Assembly: GCF_031081985.1 (NCBI RefSeq)
Contig: NZ_JARWSK010000001.1
Coordinates: 1 to 64,000, forward strand
Direction: 5' to 3'
From: Komagataeibacter xylinus
GTDB taxonomy: Bacteria; Pseudomonadota; Alphaproteobacteria; Acetobacterales; Acetobacteraceae
DNA: 64,000 nucleotides
Within the stretch, counting starts at the first letter, position 1. Each line of letters opens with the position of its first letter. The notes beneath the pieces were generated by a model. That model had not been told where the DNA came from. It saw only the letters and a list, made by a program, of their open reading frames with translations, and made no database searches. Position numbers and translations under genes: made by a program. This document shows positions 36,348 to 45,499 of this stretch, piece after piece.

Positions 36348-37408
36348 GCGGCGATTTCCTCATTGGTAAGATCCAGCCCGACGGATGCTTTCTCATGGGC
36401 GGAGCGGTTTGCGGCTTCGATAACGGCCATCACGGCCAGTGCCTGAATCGGCGGTATCGGGTTCGGGCCAATCCCTGTCAATGCATCCACGATGCCAGCG
36501 TAATAACGCCGCTGATCGCCCATGAGTGCCGGAATCTCCTGTTCCGATCCATTTCCACCGTAGGCAAGAAGCGGGTCGGGATCATGCCCCCAGCCAGCAT
36601 CGCCGGGTGTCATGCCTGCAAGGAGTTGGGCTTCCTGACCGTCCGGCCTGCGTTTGAGGATGCTGCCTTTCTCGCCGTGTATGATGAAACGCGGCACCCC
36701 GCCTGCCACCAGCATACTGCCGTGCAGGATCACGCGATGTCGGTCATATTCCAGCACCACATGCGCCCAGTCATCCGACAGGGCGCCTTCACGTTGCATC
36801 ATCAGGTCGCCATGCACGGCAAGAGGCAGGCCAAACAGGCACAGCGCCTGATCGACCAGATGCGGGCCAAGATCGAACCACAGGCCGGCCCCCGGCTCGT
36901 TGCCTTCGCGCCAGCGTTTGCGGACCACGGGCCGGAAGCGGTCGAAATGGGATTCAAAATGCGTCACCCGACCGATCAGTCCGCCGGCAATAGCATTCTT
37001 CACGCTCAGGAAATCACTGTCCCAGCGCCGGTTATGGAAGACTGACAGCAATCTGTCCTGCCGGGCCGCCAGCGCCACCAGTTCGCGCGCCTGCGCCAGA
37101 GTCAGCGTGAAGGGCTTGTCCACGACGACGTTCTTGCCAGCAAGCAGCGCCTGTCGTGCCAGCGGTGCATGACACTCGTTCGGGGTTGCGATGACAACAA
37201 GATCGACATCCTCACTTGCCATGAGTGCTGCGGGATCAGCGTCAACCGCAACGTCAGGCAGATCGGCATGCACCTTCTCGCTGTTGCTCGATGCGACACG
37301 GGTAATCCGCATGCGCGGTTCCGCCATCAGCAGGGGCTTGTGGAATGTCTTTCCCGCAAATCCATAGCCAATCAGGCCGACGCGGATAAGGGGAGGAAAC
37401 TGGCTCAT
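36338..37408 (-). CDS. Gfo/Idh/MocA family oxidoreductase
   Basis: 356 residues. Rossmann start GLIGYGFAGKTFHKPLL, the conserved EKP-equivalent motif VVVDKPFTLTLAQAREL, and NRRWDSDFLSVK plus GAGLWFDLGPHLVDQAL in the substrate domain. It resembles the YdgJ/YhhX branch that oxidises sugars or polyols with NAD(P). Located 13 bases after the DeoR gene, so sugar-related regulation is likely. Confidence 0.9.
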   Translation of the reverse strand: MSQFPPLIRVGLIGYGFAGKTFHKPLLMAEPRMRITRVASSNSEKVHADLPDVAVDADPAALMASEDVDLVVIATPNECHAPLARQALLAGKNVVVDKPFTLTLAQARELVALAARQDRLLSVFHNRRWDSDFLSVKNAIAGGLIGRVTHFESHFDRFRPVVRKRWREGNEPGAGLWFDLGPHLVDQALCLFGLPLAVHGDLMMQREGALSDDWAHVVLEYDRHRVILHGSMLVAGGVPRFIIHGEKGSILKRRPDGQEAQLLAGMTPGDAGWGHDPDPLLAYGGNGSEQEIPALMGDQRRYYAGIVDALTGIGPNPIPPIQALAVMAVIEAANRSAHEKASVGLDLTNEEIAAWP

Positions 37409-37421
37409 GATCCGATGCCCT

Positions 37422-38165
37422 TCAGGATGCTATGATGAATTCCGGCCCCGCCTGCCCTATGTCGGCGCTGGCCGGGGAGCGGTCCGAATAGACACGGCAG
37501 AATTGCGCCAGGTCTGCGACGTTGTGCGGCTCGACACGACCAAATTTGAGATGATCGGCGAGCAGCCAGGCTTCGCTGGCAGCGTCGATCATGCTCCGCT
37601 TCATGTCGGCGTCGCGTTCCTCGCCTGCTGTCACCGATCCGCGGGCACTGACCGCGCAGGCCCCGAGGATGGCAATGTCGGCGCGATACAGGCCCAGAAC
37701 GGACCGGGCGGCCGCACCGGAGAACAGCCGTTGCCGGGAATCCCATTCCCCACCCGCCAGAATCAGCCGGAGTGCTGGGCGTCCCTCGATCCGGCTGGCG
37801 ATATCGAGCGAATTGGTGATGACCGTTGCTGGCATTGTCAGTGCCTCGGCCATTGCAAGCGTTGTGCTGCCGGCATCAAGGAATAACGTGGTCCCGGCCG
37901 GAACGGCCGCCGCCGCTGCTTCACCAATCCGTTTTTTCTGCTCGGGCAGCAGGCTGGAGCGTGTCGTGCGCGCCATGCCGCCAAGATTAATCGACACGGC
38001 CCCGCCGTGTGTCTTGTGAAGGCACCCCTGCTTTTCCAGTTCGCACAGGTCGCGCCGAATGGTGTCATCCGACACGCCCAGAGCCGCCGCCGCTTCGGAC
38101 ACGAGCAGTTCGCCCGTGTCGGTCAGCATGGCGAGCAGGCGATGTTGCCGTGAAAGTTTGCTCAT
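37422..38165 (-). CDS. DeoR family transcriptional regulator
   Basis: 247 residues. Helix-turn-helix RQHRLLAMLTDTGELLVSEAAAALGVSDDTIRRDLCELEKQGCLHKTHGGAV and a ribose-phosphate-isomerase-like sugar-phosphate domain (AVPAGTTLFLDAGSTTLAMAEAL). First gene of the operon deoR-gfo-UPF0303; probably autoregulated and released by a sugar phosphate. The 90 bases upstream are A+T-rich. Confidence 0.9.
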   Translation of the reverse strand: MSKLSRQHRLLAMLTDTGELLVSEAAAALGVSDDTIRRDLCELEKQGCLHKTHGGAVSINLGGMARTTRSSLLPEQKKRIGEAAAAAVPAGTTLFLDAGSTTLAMAEALTMPATVITNSLDIASRIEGRPALRLILAGGEWDSRQRLFSGAAARSVLGLYRADIAILGACAVSARGSVTAGEERDADMKRSMIDAASEAWLLADHLKFGRVEPHNVADLAQFCRVYSDRSPASADIGQAGPEFIIAS

Positions 38166-38254
38166 ATGCGGTCACTAACAAATGCCGCACAAAAACGCAA
38201 TATAATGCATAAAACCGCAAATGTTGGTTATGGGCGGCGGATTTCCGGCTTTTT

Positions 38255-38560
38255 TCAGGGAATCAGCAGGAACTTGCCGGTCGTCTTGCAGCTTTCCATG
38301 CCGGCATGGGGGGCGTCGGCCAGCGGGTAGGTGCCGCCGATGTGGACCTTCAGCCTGCCTTCGATGATCCAGTTGAAAAGTTGCGCCGAATGGGCGTGCA
38401 GCAGGTCCGGCGTAGGGACGTGGTTCCTGAAGACCGCATAGCCGATCTTGACGCTGTTTGGGATGCTGGTGATTTCCACCGGGCAGAACCAGCAGAGCGT
38501 GCCAGAGCGGCGCAGCGCATCGAGCGATGCCTTCCACGACACAGGACCCATACCATCTTT
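38255..38560 (-). pseudogene. 3' remnant of a quinone oxidoreductase gene
   Basis: The last 100 codons read ASLDALRRSGTLCWF, then LLHAHSAQLFNWIIEGRLKVHIGGTYPLADAPHAGMES and TTGKFLLIP-stop, the C-terminus of QorA-like zinc-independent quinone oxidoreductases. The cofactor-binding and substrate domains upstream are missing; beyond about 38560 the similarity stops. No start codon or ribosome site serves it. Sequence from there to 38874 contains no other recognisable gene. Confidence 0.8.
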
Positions 38561-38874
38561 GCCGCCGTGTCTGGTGCGTAGCTTATGGCCAGAAGTCGCG
38601 CGGATATTGCGCTGTTCGACAAGATTATTGACAGTTATTGCAAGAGCGGACTTCTGGAATAATCTCAGCGTGGATTGTGCGCGTGGCATGGCGTTGCGTC
38701 GCCGCGCATAGGCAACTTCCTCCACTCTAGGTCATTTTCGGTATAACTGCCTGCGAACCACGAAAACTGTCTGGATTGACCTGCTTCAGCACAGGTTATT
38801 GCAACCGATCCGGCGTTGTATGACCTGAGATGTCTCCGCGCGAAAGATGAAATCCTGACCAATGGAGTGCCGTG

Positions 38875-39093
38875 ATGCCCTATTCATCAATCAACGATCT
38901 GCCAGACCGTGTCCGTCTGCATCTGCCCACCCATGCCCAGGAAATTTTCCGGGCCGCATTCAACAATGCCTGGACCGAATATGGTGCAAAAGGTGAAGAC
39001 CCCGAGGAAGCGGCCAATCGCGTGGCGTGGGCGGCAGTGAAGCGTAAATACGTCAAGGACGGTAACGTCTGGGTCGCACGGCATGATGCCTGA
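38875..39093 (+). CDS. chaB: ChaB family protein
   Basis: 72 residues with the ChaB fold: PYSSINDLPDRVRLHLPTHAQEIFRAAFNNAW and AANRVAWAAVKRKYVK. ChaB was described as a putative cation-transport regulator of ChaA in E. coli; its real function is unclear. ATG 38875 is preferred over the GTG before it. No chaA neighbour is present. Confidence 0.9.
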   Translation: MPYSSINDLPDRVRLHLPTHAQEIFRAAFNNAWTEYGAKGEDPEEAANRVAWAAVKRKYVKDGNVWVARHDA

Positions 39094-39146
39094 CGGACCT
39101 GTAGTGTTTCAGAAGCATCTGCCTGTCCTCTGAAGGAACGTATCAC

Positions 39147-40262
39147 TCACGCGAACCGGTCAAACAGATCGACCACGCTGCCGGGTGCATCCGGTCCAAA
39201 AAACAGGGCCAGATTTTGCGCGGACCGGCGCGCCACTTCGTGGCTTCGGGGAAAAAGCGTCGCCTCATAGGCCGCTACAGCCGCGTTCATGTCATCGGGG
39301 TAGGCGATGAGCGATTGGCCGAGTTCCGCGCCGTCATACAGGGCAAGATTGGCCCCTTCACCCGCGAATGGGGACATGAGATGTGCGGCATCGCCAATCA
39401 GGGTCATGCCGGGTTGGTGCTGCCAGCGCAGTCCGGGCGGCAGGGCATGGATCAGGCGGATCGCTGGCTCGGTAATACTGTCGGTAATGAAGCGTGTCAG
39501 GTACGGTGCCCAGCCTGCAAACTGCCGTGCGATTACGTCCAGTCCCGCGTGGCTATCGCTGAAATCAATGGACTCGAGCCATGTTTCCGGCCGGTTCAGC
39601 GCCACATATCCCGTCACACTTCCATCGGCATTGCGATGCACGATGATACCCTTGCCCGGTGCCACCGCCATCAGGGTGCCTGTGCCGATTATCGCACTAT
39701 GCGCATCGGCCACAGGACATGCGATCTCGATAAAGCAGGTGCCTGAATAAACGGGTCGGGCAGTGGTAAGAAGCGGCCGGACCTTCGACCACGCACCATC
39801 GGCACCGACAAGCAGATCTGCTGTGGTTCTGGCACCATTGGCAAAAACGATCTCATGCTGGCCGTTGGCAACTGGCGATACGGACATGACCTTATGGCCC
39901 CACCGGATCGCAGCAGGGGGCAGGGAAGCAATCAGCATGTGGCGCAGCTCGCCCCGGTCAACTTCCGGGCGCGGGGACAGGGTCTGTCCAGCCCGGTCGA
40001 ACAGGATGATCCCGTTCTTGTCCACAACGCGCTTCGCATCCTCGCCCGGACGGACAAGGCGGCGGAAAGCATCATGCAGCCCCGCCGCTTTCAGCGCGCG
40101 CTGGCCGTTATGTTCGTGGATATCAAGCAGGCCGCCCTGTTTTCTGGCGGCGGGTGATGTCTCGGCCTCGTAGACCGTGGCCTCGATCCCGTGCAGGTGC
40201 AGGATACGGGCAAGAATCAGGCCGGCAGGGCCCGCTCCGATGATCGCAATGGTCCGTCGCAT
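39147..40262 (-). CDS. FAD-dependent monooxygenase (TetX-like)
   Basis: 371 residues, class A flavoprotein hydroxylase. FAD motif IAIIGAGPAGLILARILH, DG motif LLVGADGAWSKVRPLL and GD motif MTLIGDAAHLMSPFAGEGANLALYDGAEL. It resembles TetX-type enzymes that hydroxylate aromatic or polyketide compounds. ATG 40262 follows AGGGAGCG. A perfect hairpin-forming palindrome lies 19 bases upstream. Confidence 0.9.
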   Translation of the reverse strand: MRRTIAIIGAGPAGLILARILHLHGIEATVYEAETSPAARKQGGLLDIHEHNGQRALKAAGLHDAFRRLVRPGEDAKRVVDKNGIILFDRAGQTLSPRPEVDRGELRHMLIASLPPAAIRWGHKVMSVSPVANGQHEIVFANGARTTADLLVGADGAWSKVRPLLTTARPVYSGTCFIEIACPVADAHSAIIGTGTLMAVAPGKGIIVHRNADGSVTGYVALNRPETWLESIDFSDSHAGLDVIARQFAGWAPYLTRFITDSITEPAIRLIHALPPGLRWQHQPGMTLIGDAAHLMSPFAGEGANLALYDGAELGQSLIAYPDDMNAAVAAYEATLFPRSHEVARRSAQNLALFFGPDAPGSVVDLFDRFA

Positions 40263-40280
40263 GATCGCGCTCCCTGTAAC

Positions 40281-40300
40281 GCATCGGCATCTGCCGATGC
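40281..40300. repeat. Perfect 20-bp palindrome before the monooxygenase gene
   Basis: GCATCGGCATCTGCCGATGC: nine-base arms with a two-base centre, positioned in the 5' leader of the monooxygenase. It could be an operator or a leader hairpin. The remaining 240 bases to the TetR gene show no gene. Confidence 0.55.
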
Positions 40301-40539
40301 GGGCTGTGTTTTTCGGAGACGCTGGCCGATCATGCCACGGCATGAAGGACGTATGTGCGACAGCCTCGGGAACTGAAAGTAGGCCACGGACAGTCGTTTT
40401 TCGCGGAAGCCGGGCATTACAGGAAGCTGGACGTATCTGCAAGGAACGGCGGTTCAGACAGATCCATCACGCGGGCAACGGCCCGTTCGGGAACATACCC
40501 GATATAATTGTCAGGCTGGCTTCTGCGCGCCCCGCGCAA

Positions 40540-41121
40540 TTACGATGCCGACACCCGTGACCCGGCAATGAGAATATCAACAAGGCGCTTCGCACTGGTC
40601 TCCCAACCGGGACCAGCCGCGTAGTTCGAAACCCCGGCCAGGGCACGCAGCAGGTCAACAGGCTCGATATCCGCGCTGATGTCGCCACTGGCAACGGCAG
40701 CGGCCACAAGCCCGTCGATCGCACCCTGCAGGACCGTGCCGGACTGGGCATAAAGTGCACTCGTGCCGCCTGCCAGCCCGTTGAGGGCAGGGGCGATCAC
40801 CAGCTTGGCGGCAATATAGTCAACAAACAGCCGCATCCACGCCCGCAGCGCCTCCACGGGCGGATGCTGCGCAGCAAGGACCGGTGCAGCATCGGCAAGG
40901 CGGTCGAGTTCAGCGCGATAGACTGCCTCGATCAGCGCATCGCGATTGGGAAAATGACGGTAAAGCGTGCCGATCCCCACACCGGCACGACGGGCGACCT
41001 CATCCAGCGGAATATCGGTTTCCCCCGCCGTGAAGGCCGCCTTGGCCACGTTCAGCAGGTTTGTCCTGTTGCGCTGCCCATCGCTGCGCGGTCGGCGGCG
41101 CGGCTTTTTTTCCTCGGTCAC
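40540..41121 (-). CDS. TetR family transcriptional regulator
   Basis: 193 residues from GTG 41121, which has an excellent AGAGGGA ribosome site. Helix-turn-helix: RTNLLNVAKAAFTAGETDIPLDEVARRAGVGIGTLYRHFPNRDALIEAVY. The C-terminal domain is of the SbtR type. Divergent from an SDR gene with two palindromic operator-like sites between them, so it should repress that SDR and itself. Confidence 0.9.
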   Translation of the reverse strand: MTEEKKPRRRPRSDGQRNRTNLLNVAKAAFTAGETDIPLDEVARRAGVGIGTLYRHFPNRDALIEAVYRAELDRLADAAPVLAAQHPPVEALRAWMRLFVDYIAAKLVIAPALNGLAGGTSALYAQSGTVLQGAIDGLVAAAVASGDISADIEPVDLLRALAGVSNYAAGPGWETSAKRLVDILIAGSRVSAS

Positions 41122-41139
41122 CGGTTTCCCTCTTGTTAA

Positions 41140-41180
41140 GCGGAGTAATTCTCCGCATATATAAAGCGGAGCCATGCTCC
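41140..41180. promoter_or_regulatory. Two palindromic operators in the TetR/SDR promoter
   Basis: GCGGAG-TAATT-CTCCGC (41140-41156) and GGAGC-CAT-GCTCC (41168-41180, preceded by GC) share the GGAG...CTCC core. They lie 19 and 45 bases from the GTG start of the TetR gene, in the divergent promoter region. Confidence 0.75.
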
Positions 41181-41242
41181 ATATAACATCCCGCAGGCCA
41201 TTTTGGCAAAAAACGGATGCATCCTTTCAGGGAGTTTCCCTC

Positions 41243-42223
41243 ATGACACAGACTTTTGGCGCAAGCTCGACAACAGAAGATGTCCTCTCCGGCGTATCGC
41301 TGAAGGGCAAACGGGTCCTTGTAACTGGCGTTTCTGCCGGTCTGGGCGTTGAAACCGCACGTGCCCTTGCCGCACATGGTGCCCATGTGGTGGGTGCCGC
41401 GCGCAATCTGGAAAAAGCAGAGCATGCCACCACGCAGGTCCGCGCGGATGCGGCGCGTGGGGGAGGGAGCTTTGAACTGGTCGCCCTTGACCTTGCGGAT
41501 CTGGGCAGTGTCCGCGCCTGCGCAGATCAACTGAACGCAACCGGTCTGCCGTTCGATCTGGTCATCGCCAATGCGGGCGTGATGGCCACGCCGTTTGGTC
41601 ATACAAAGGACGGGTTCGAGACACAGTTCGGCACCAACCACCTGGGGCACTTCGTCCTCGTCAACCGCATTGCGGGGCTGATGCACGCCGGTGCGCGGTT
41701 GGTCAATGTATCCTCGGCCGGACATCGCTTTGCGGATGTGGACCTGAAGGACCCGAATTTCGAGCATACGCCGTATGATCCGTTCATCGCCTACGGCCGT
41801 TCCAAGACAGCCAACATCCTGTTTGCCATAGCCTTTGACGCACGGCACCGCACGCACGGCGTGCGCGCCACAGCGGTGCATCCGGGTGGAATCCTGACCG
41901 AACTGACGCGTTACATGCCAGCAGGCGGCATTGAGGCGATGGTGGCGCGGATCAATGAACAGGCTGCGGCTGAAGGCAAACCGCCGTTCCAGTTCAAGAC
42001 CATTCCACAGGGGGCGGCCACGTCCGTCTGGGCGGATGTAGTGGGGGCTGCTGACGCGGTCGGCGGCCATTACTGTGAAGACTGCCACGTAAGCCCGGTC
42101 GTGCCCGATGACCAGCCGATCAGCTTGGTCAGTGCGGGCGTAAGGGCCTATGCGGTCGATCCCGAGCATGCCGAGGCATTGTGGGCAAAAAGCGAGGAAA
42201 TGGTCGGGGAGAAATTCTCCTGA
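41243..42223 (+). CDS. SDR family oxidoreductase (retinol dehydrogenase-like)
   Basis: 326 residues. Cofactor motif TGVSAGLGVETARALA, NAGVM, catalytic Ser in NVSSAGHRF and YGRSK. The length and the GTNHLGHFVLVNRI segment place it in the WWOX/retinol-dehydrogenase-like SDR group. ATG 41243 follows CAGGGAG. Expression is probably controlled by the divergent TetR through the two palindromes. Confidence 0.9.
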   Translation: MTQTFGASSTTEDVLSGVSLKGKRVLVTGVSAGLGVETARALAAHGAHVVGAARNLEKAEHATTQVRADAARGGGSFELVALDLADLGSVRACADQLNATGLPFDLVIANAGVMATPFGHTKDGFETQFGTNHLGHFVLVNRIAGLMHAGARLVNVSSAGHRFADVDLKDPNFEHTPYDPFIAYGRSKTANILFAIAFDARHRTHGVRATAVHPGGILTELTRYMPAGGIEAMVARINEQAAAEGKPPFQFKTIPQGAATSVWADVVGAADAVGGHYCEDCHVSPVVPDDQPISLVSAGVRAYAVDPEHAEALWAKSEEMVGEKFS

Positions 42224-42350
42224 AGCATCCATGTTCCTGTTTGTGGCATAATGGATGTTCCTGACGCCCATAAGACAGTTTACCGATATGAATGGCCCGG
42301 GCGCAGGGGGATGGAAGATGTCTCCCTACGCTTCCGTGCGAGGATATTGA

Positions 42351-43466
42351 ATGCGCCTTGTTGTTTTCGGCCTGCCCCTTCTTGTCGTGATCCTCAACTG
42401 GCTCTGGCCGTTGCCCCTTCCGCTGGGGCTGAAGGGGATTGCTGCGGCACTGGTGGTCGTGGCCGCACTTTACCACTACTGGTCCCGGCTTTCCTCAGGT
42501 TCCATCTTTGCTCCCGAATTTCCCCAGCCTGTCATTATCCTGTTCAACTGGGCATTCGGAGCGATCCTTTTTCTTACCCTGCTCCAGGTCATGCTTGATC
42601 TCGGTGCGCTGCTCGTTGCGCTGGTAACGTGGCAGCCGGTGCATATCCCGGTGGCGGCGCGGGCGGCCGTGGGTGGTCTTGCCGGGATGCTTTCCGCTAT
42701 CGGCGTTGCCAATGCGCTGCGGGTGCCGCCGATCAGGGACGTGAGTGTGACCATTCCCGGCCTGTCGCCAGCATTTGACGGCTATCAGCTGGTCCAGTTG
42801 ACCGACATGCATATCAGCCGGTTGTTCCCCGCCAGATGGGCAAGGGCGGTTGTCGAGCGCACCAACGCGGCCGGTGCCGACATGATTGTCGTGACGGGCG
42901 ATTTCATTGACGGCTCAGTGGCCATGCGCCGTGCTGACGTGGCACCGCTTGCGGGGCTACATGCGCTGGACGGTGTTCTGGCGATCCCGGGAAACCATGA
43001 ATATTTCTTCGATTATGGCGACTGGATGCAGCACCTGTCGGAACTGGGCTTCCACATGCTGCTCAACCGCCATGTAGTCATAACGAGGGCAGGGGCCGGA
43101 CTGGTCATTGCAGGCGTTACCGACCGGTCGGCACCCGCGCATGGGCAGGCTGGTCCTGATCTGGCTGCGGCCCTTGCGGGGATTCCTGCCGGTGCCCCGA
43201 TTGTGCTGCTTGATCACCAGCCCGGTGATGCGCATGAAGCTGCCGTACAGGGTGTTGCCCTGCAACTGTCGGGGCATACACACGGCGGGATGATTGTTGG
43301 CCTCGACCGCCTTGTCGCACGCGGCAACAGCGGGTTTGTCTCCGGGCGCTATGATCTGGGGGGCATGGTGCTTTACGTCAGCAATGGCACCGGGCTGTGG
43401 CCGGGCTTCGCGCTCCGGCTGGGCAGGCCATCCGAAATCACCCGTTTCATCCTGCGTGCAGGATAA
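42351..43466 (+). CDS. Membrane-anchored metallophosphoesterase
   Basis: 371 residues. Four N-terminal hydrophobic segments (to about residue 120) precede a calcineurin-like domain with the metal motifs LTDMHIS, VVTGDFIDGS, GNHEYF and SGHTHGG. This is the YkuE/YaeI-like architecture; substrates are phosphodiesters or lipid head groups. It stands alone between the SDR and the nitronate monooxygenase gene, and is followed by a short hairpin. Confidence 0.9.
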   Translation: MRLVVFGLPLLVVILNWLWPLPLPLGLKGIAAALVVVAALYHYWSRLSSGSIFAPEFPQPVIILFNWAFGAILFLTLLQVMLDLGALLVALVTWQPVHIPVAARAAVGGLAGMLSAIGVANALRVPPIRDVSVTIPGLSPAFDGYQLVQLTDMHISRLFPARWARAVVERTNAAGADMIVVTGDFIDGSVAMRRADVAPLAGLHALDGVLAIPGNHEYFFDYGDWMQHLSELGFHMLLNRHVVITRAGAGLVIAGVTDRSAPAHGQAGPDLAAALAGIPAGAPIVLLDHQPGDAHEAAVQGVALQLSGHTHGGMIVGLDRLVARGNSGFVSGRYDLGGMVLYVSNGTGLWPGFALRLGRPSEITRFILRAG

Positions 43467-43483
43467 GGGGAAATTTTATCCTG
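43459..43483 (+). terminator. Short hairpin over the metallophosphoesterase stop
   Basis: CAGGATAA (43459-43466) pairs perfectly with TTATCCTG (43476-43483). It includes the TAA stop codon. The following 260 bases to the next gene hold no supported gene. Confidence 0.5.
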
Positions 43484-43742
43484 TTCTTGAAAATTTCAAT
43501 ATTCTAATGCGCTTTTCTGTGTCGTTCGAGTGATGGATCCTGTCCGTCCGGTCCTGCAGGGGACCTCTTTTTACGCAGTGAACACGTATGCGCATAGTAT
43601 GATCGGCTGCACCAGAACTTCATTGCCCGTGAGGATGAGACCGCACTGGGGAAAAGCGTGATGATATGGTTTTGAACGCCGTATCCAGCAATATGAACTA
43701 CCATCAGGGCAAGAAGAAAACCGGTTTGCACGATGAGAAACG

Positions 43743-44813
43743 ATGATGAACTGGCCTGAACATCTCGGCCTGACAATTCCGTTGGTACAGGCACCGATGG
43801 CCGGTGTCTCCACGCCGGCCCTTGCTGCTGCTGTTTCTCAGGCCGGGGCACTTGGTTCAATCGGGGTAGGGGCCGCTGGTGTTGCAGTCGCGCATAAAAT
43901 GATCTGCCAGATACGCCAGCAGACGGCGGCCCCTTTCAACGTCAATCTGTTCGCGCATAAGGCACCCGAAATCGACCCGGCCCGTGACAGGGTCTGGCTA
44001 GCATGGCTGAAACCGCTTTTTGCCGAGTTCAATGCTCTCCCACCAGCCAGCCTGCATCCCATATACCGAAGCTTCAATGATGATCCGGACATGCTCGACA
44101 TGCTTGTGCACATGAAGCCACCGGTCATCAGTTTCCATTTCGGGCTTCCTTTCACCGAGAAGATTACGACCCTGAAGGCGACAGGTGCCGTCTTGCTGGC
44201 AACAGTCACCAGTCTGGAGGAAGCCCGCGCTGCGGAGACCGCAGGGATGGATGCGATTGTAGCGCAAGGGATCGAGGCGGGCGGCCATCGTGGCATTTTC
44301 GATCCGGCGGGGCACGATGATGCTCTGGGAACATTTGCCCTGACCCGCCTTCTTGTGCGCAAATGCCGCATTCCGGTGATTGCCGCAGGCGGTATCATGG
44401 ATGGAGCAGGCATGGCGGCTGCCCTTGCCCTGGGTGCCGTCGCCGTACAGATGGGCACGGCCTTTATTCTCTGCCCGGAGACAGATGCGGACGAAGCGTA
44501 CCGAAAGGCTCTGGCAGGACCAGCCGCGTTTCATACACGCATGACCGATCTCGTTTCAGGACGGCCTGCGCGCTGTCTTTCAAACCGGTTTACGGGTCTG
44601 AGTGACAGTGCCGACATTCCACCGGTTCCCGATTACCCCATTGCCTATGATGCGGGGAAAACACTCAACAAGGTCGCCAGAAACTGTGGTGAAAGTGGTT
44701 TTGGTGCTTATTGGGCCGGACAAGGCGCCCCACTGGCTCGGGCTATGCCAGTGGGTCAACTCATAGACAAACTGAAGGAAGAACTGCATAGGGCACGTTA
44801 TTTAGAGACATAA
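43743..44813 (+). CDS. Nitronate monooxygenase (2-nitropropane dioxygenase family)
   Basis: 356 residues, FMN-binding TIM barrel: PLVQAPMAGVSTPALAAAVSQAGALGSIGVGAA, IVAQGIEAGGHRG (with the catalytic His), PVIAAGGIMDGAGMAAALALGAVAVQMGTAF. Detoxifies propionate-3-nitronate and other nitronates, forming nitrite or nitrate. Two ATGs are adjacent at the start. Its presence with a Nit1C cluster in the same region adds to the nitrogen-detoxification theme, though they are 20 kb apart. Confidence 0.92.
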   Translation: MMNWPEHLGLTIPLVQAPMAGVSTPALAAAVSQAGALGSIGVGAAGVAVAHKMICQIRQQTAAPFNVNLFAHKAPEIDPARDRVWLAWLKPLFAEFNALPPASLHPIYRSFNDDPDMLDMLVHMKPPVISFHFGLPFTEKITTLKATGAVLLATVTSLEEARAAETAGMDAIVAQGIEAGGHRGIFDPAGHDDALGTFALTRLLVRKCRIPVIAAGGIMDGAGMAAALALGAVAVQMGTAFILCPETDADEAYRKALAGPAAFHTRMTDLVSGRPARCLSNRFTGLSDSADIPPVPDYPIAYDAGKTLNKVARNCGESGFGAYWAGQGAPLARAMPVGQLIDKLKEELHRARYLET

Positions 44814-44965
44814 TCGCTCTAAGCTGTCCGGCGTTGCCAACTTCATTCAAAACTGGACAGTATGGTTTGATACCTTGTGGTGAATGTCGAGGACGCTCTA
44901 GCGCTGTCGGAAGTCACTGATCTCTGAAATCGAATATGCCTCAGGAATTTTCTATCTCCTCCTTT

Positions 44966-44988
44966 TGTGTACATGATATGATGACACA
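44966..44988. promoter_or_regulatory. Inverted repeat before the antitoxin gene
   Basis: TGTGT (44966-44970) and ACACA (44984-44988) form a short inverted repeat overlapping the likely promoter, 13 bases before the antitoxin start. It fits an antitoxin autoregulation site. The ribosome site AAGGAGGGG follows. Confidence 0.4.
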
Positions 44989-45001
44989 TAAGGAGGGGAC
45001 C

Positions 45002-45229
45002 ATGAGCGAGCATCTTTCAGATAACGCGCCATCCCCACAGAAAATCGGTGTTCGGGAGTTCCGGGGAAACCTGACAGCGTATCTGCGTCAGGTCAGACAG
45101 GGTGGCAAGATCCTCGTGACGTCTCACGATCTGGTTGTCGCTGAACTGCGTCCGTCTGCTCCTTCCTATCGTTCCCGTCGTAAGCCAGGAGCTCTTCGCG
45201 GGAGGATCAGAATGAGCGAAAGATTTTGA
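45002..45229 (+). CDS. Phd/YefM-type antitoxin, C-terminus frameshifted
   Basis: 75 residues. KIGVREFRGNLTAYLRQVRQGGKILVTSHDLVVAELRP is the Phd/YefM DNA-binding fold. In its own frame it ends RIRMSERF-stop. One frame over, the DNA continues AKDFDQTPPDILESMERNL-stop, the C-terminus expected for this family, ending in GTGA with the toxin start. So one base was gained or lost near 45215-45220. The DNA-binding part is intact; the toxin-neutralising tail is lost. Very strong ribosome site. Confidence 0.8.
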   Translation: MSEHLSDNAPSPQKIGVREFRGNLTAYLRQVRQGGKILVTSHDLVVAELRPSAPSYRSRRKPGALRGRIRMSERF

Positions 45230-45271
45230 TCAGACACCGCCGGACATTCTTGAAAGCATGGAACGCAACCT

Positions 45272-45499
45272 GTGAAGGTTCTGCTCGATACGCATGCGTT
45301 GCTCTGGTAGCTTTCGGACTCCGACAGGCTGGGGAGAATGCACGGGAGATCATAGCAGATCCTCATGTCTGTGCCTCTGCATCATCGTGATCCGTTTGAC
45401 CATCTCCTGATGGCGCAGGCGCAAGCTGAACACGCCACATTCCTTTCGGAAGACGGACAAATGGATCATTACCCCATCAAGCGAATACGCTGTTCGTGA
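45272..45499 (+). pseudogene. PIN-domain toxin (VapC type), decayed
   Basis: Starts GTG with VKVLLDTHALLW then TAG at codon 13, continuing LSDSDRL; PIN toxins of this group read HALLWWLSDS. A frame change follows (NAREIIADPHVC in another frame), a central segment is deleted, and the end is LHHRDPFDHLLMAQAQAEHATFLSEDGQM. The first catalytic Asp (LLDTHA) and the DPFD motif remain, but no active toxin can be made. The start overlaps the original antitoxin stop. Confidence 0.85.

Noticed and set aside
43571-43860. Small hydrophobic minus-strand frames before the nitronate monooxygenase
   Set aside because: No ribosome site or family match; overlap the start of a solid gene.
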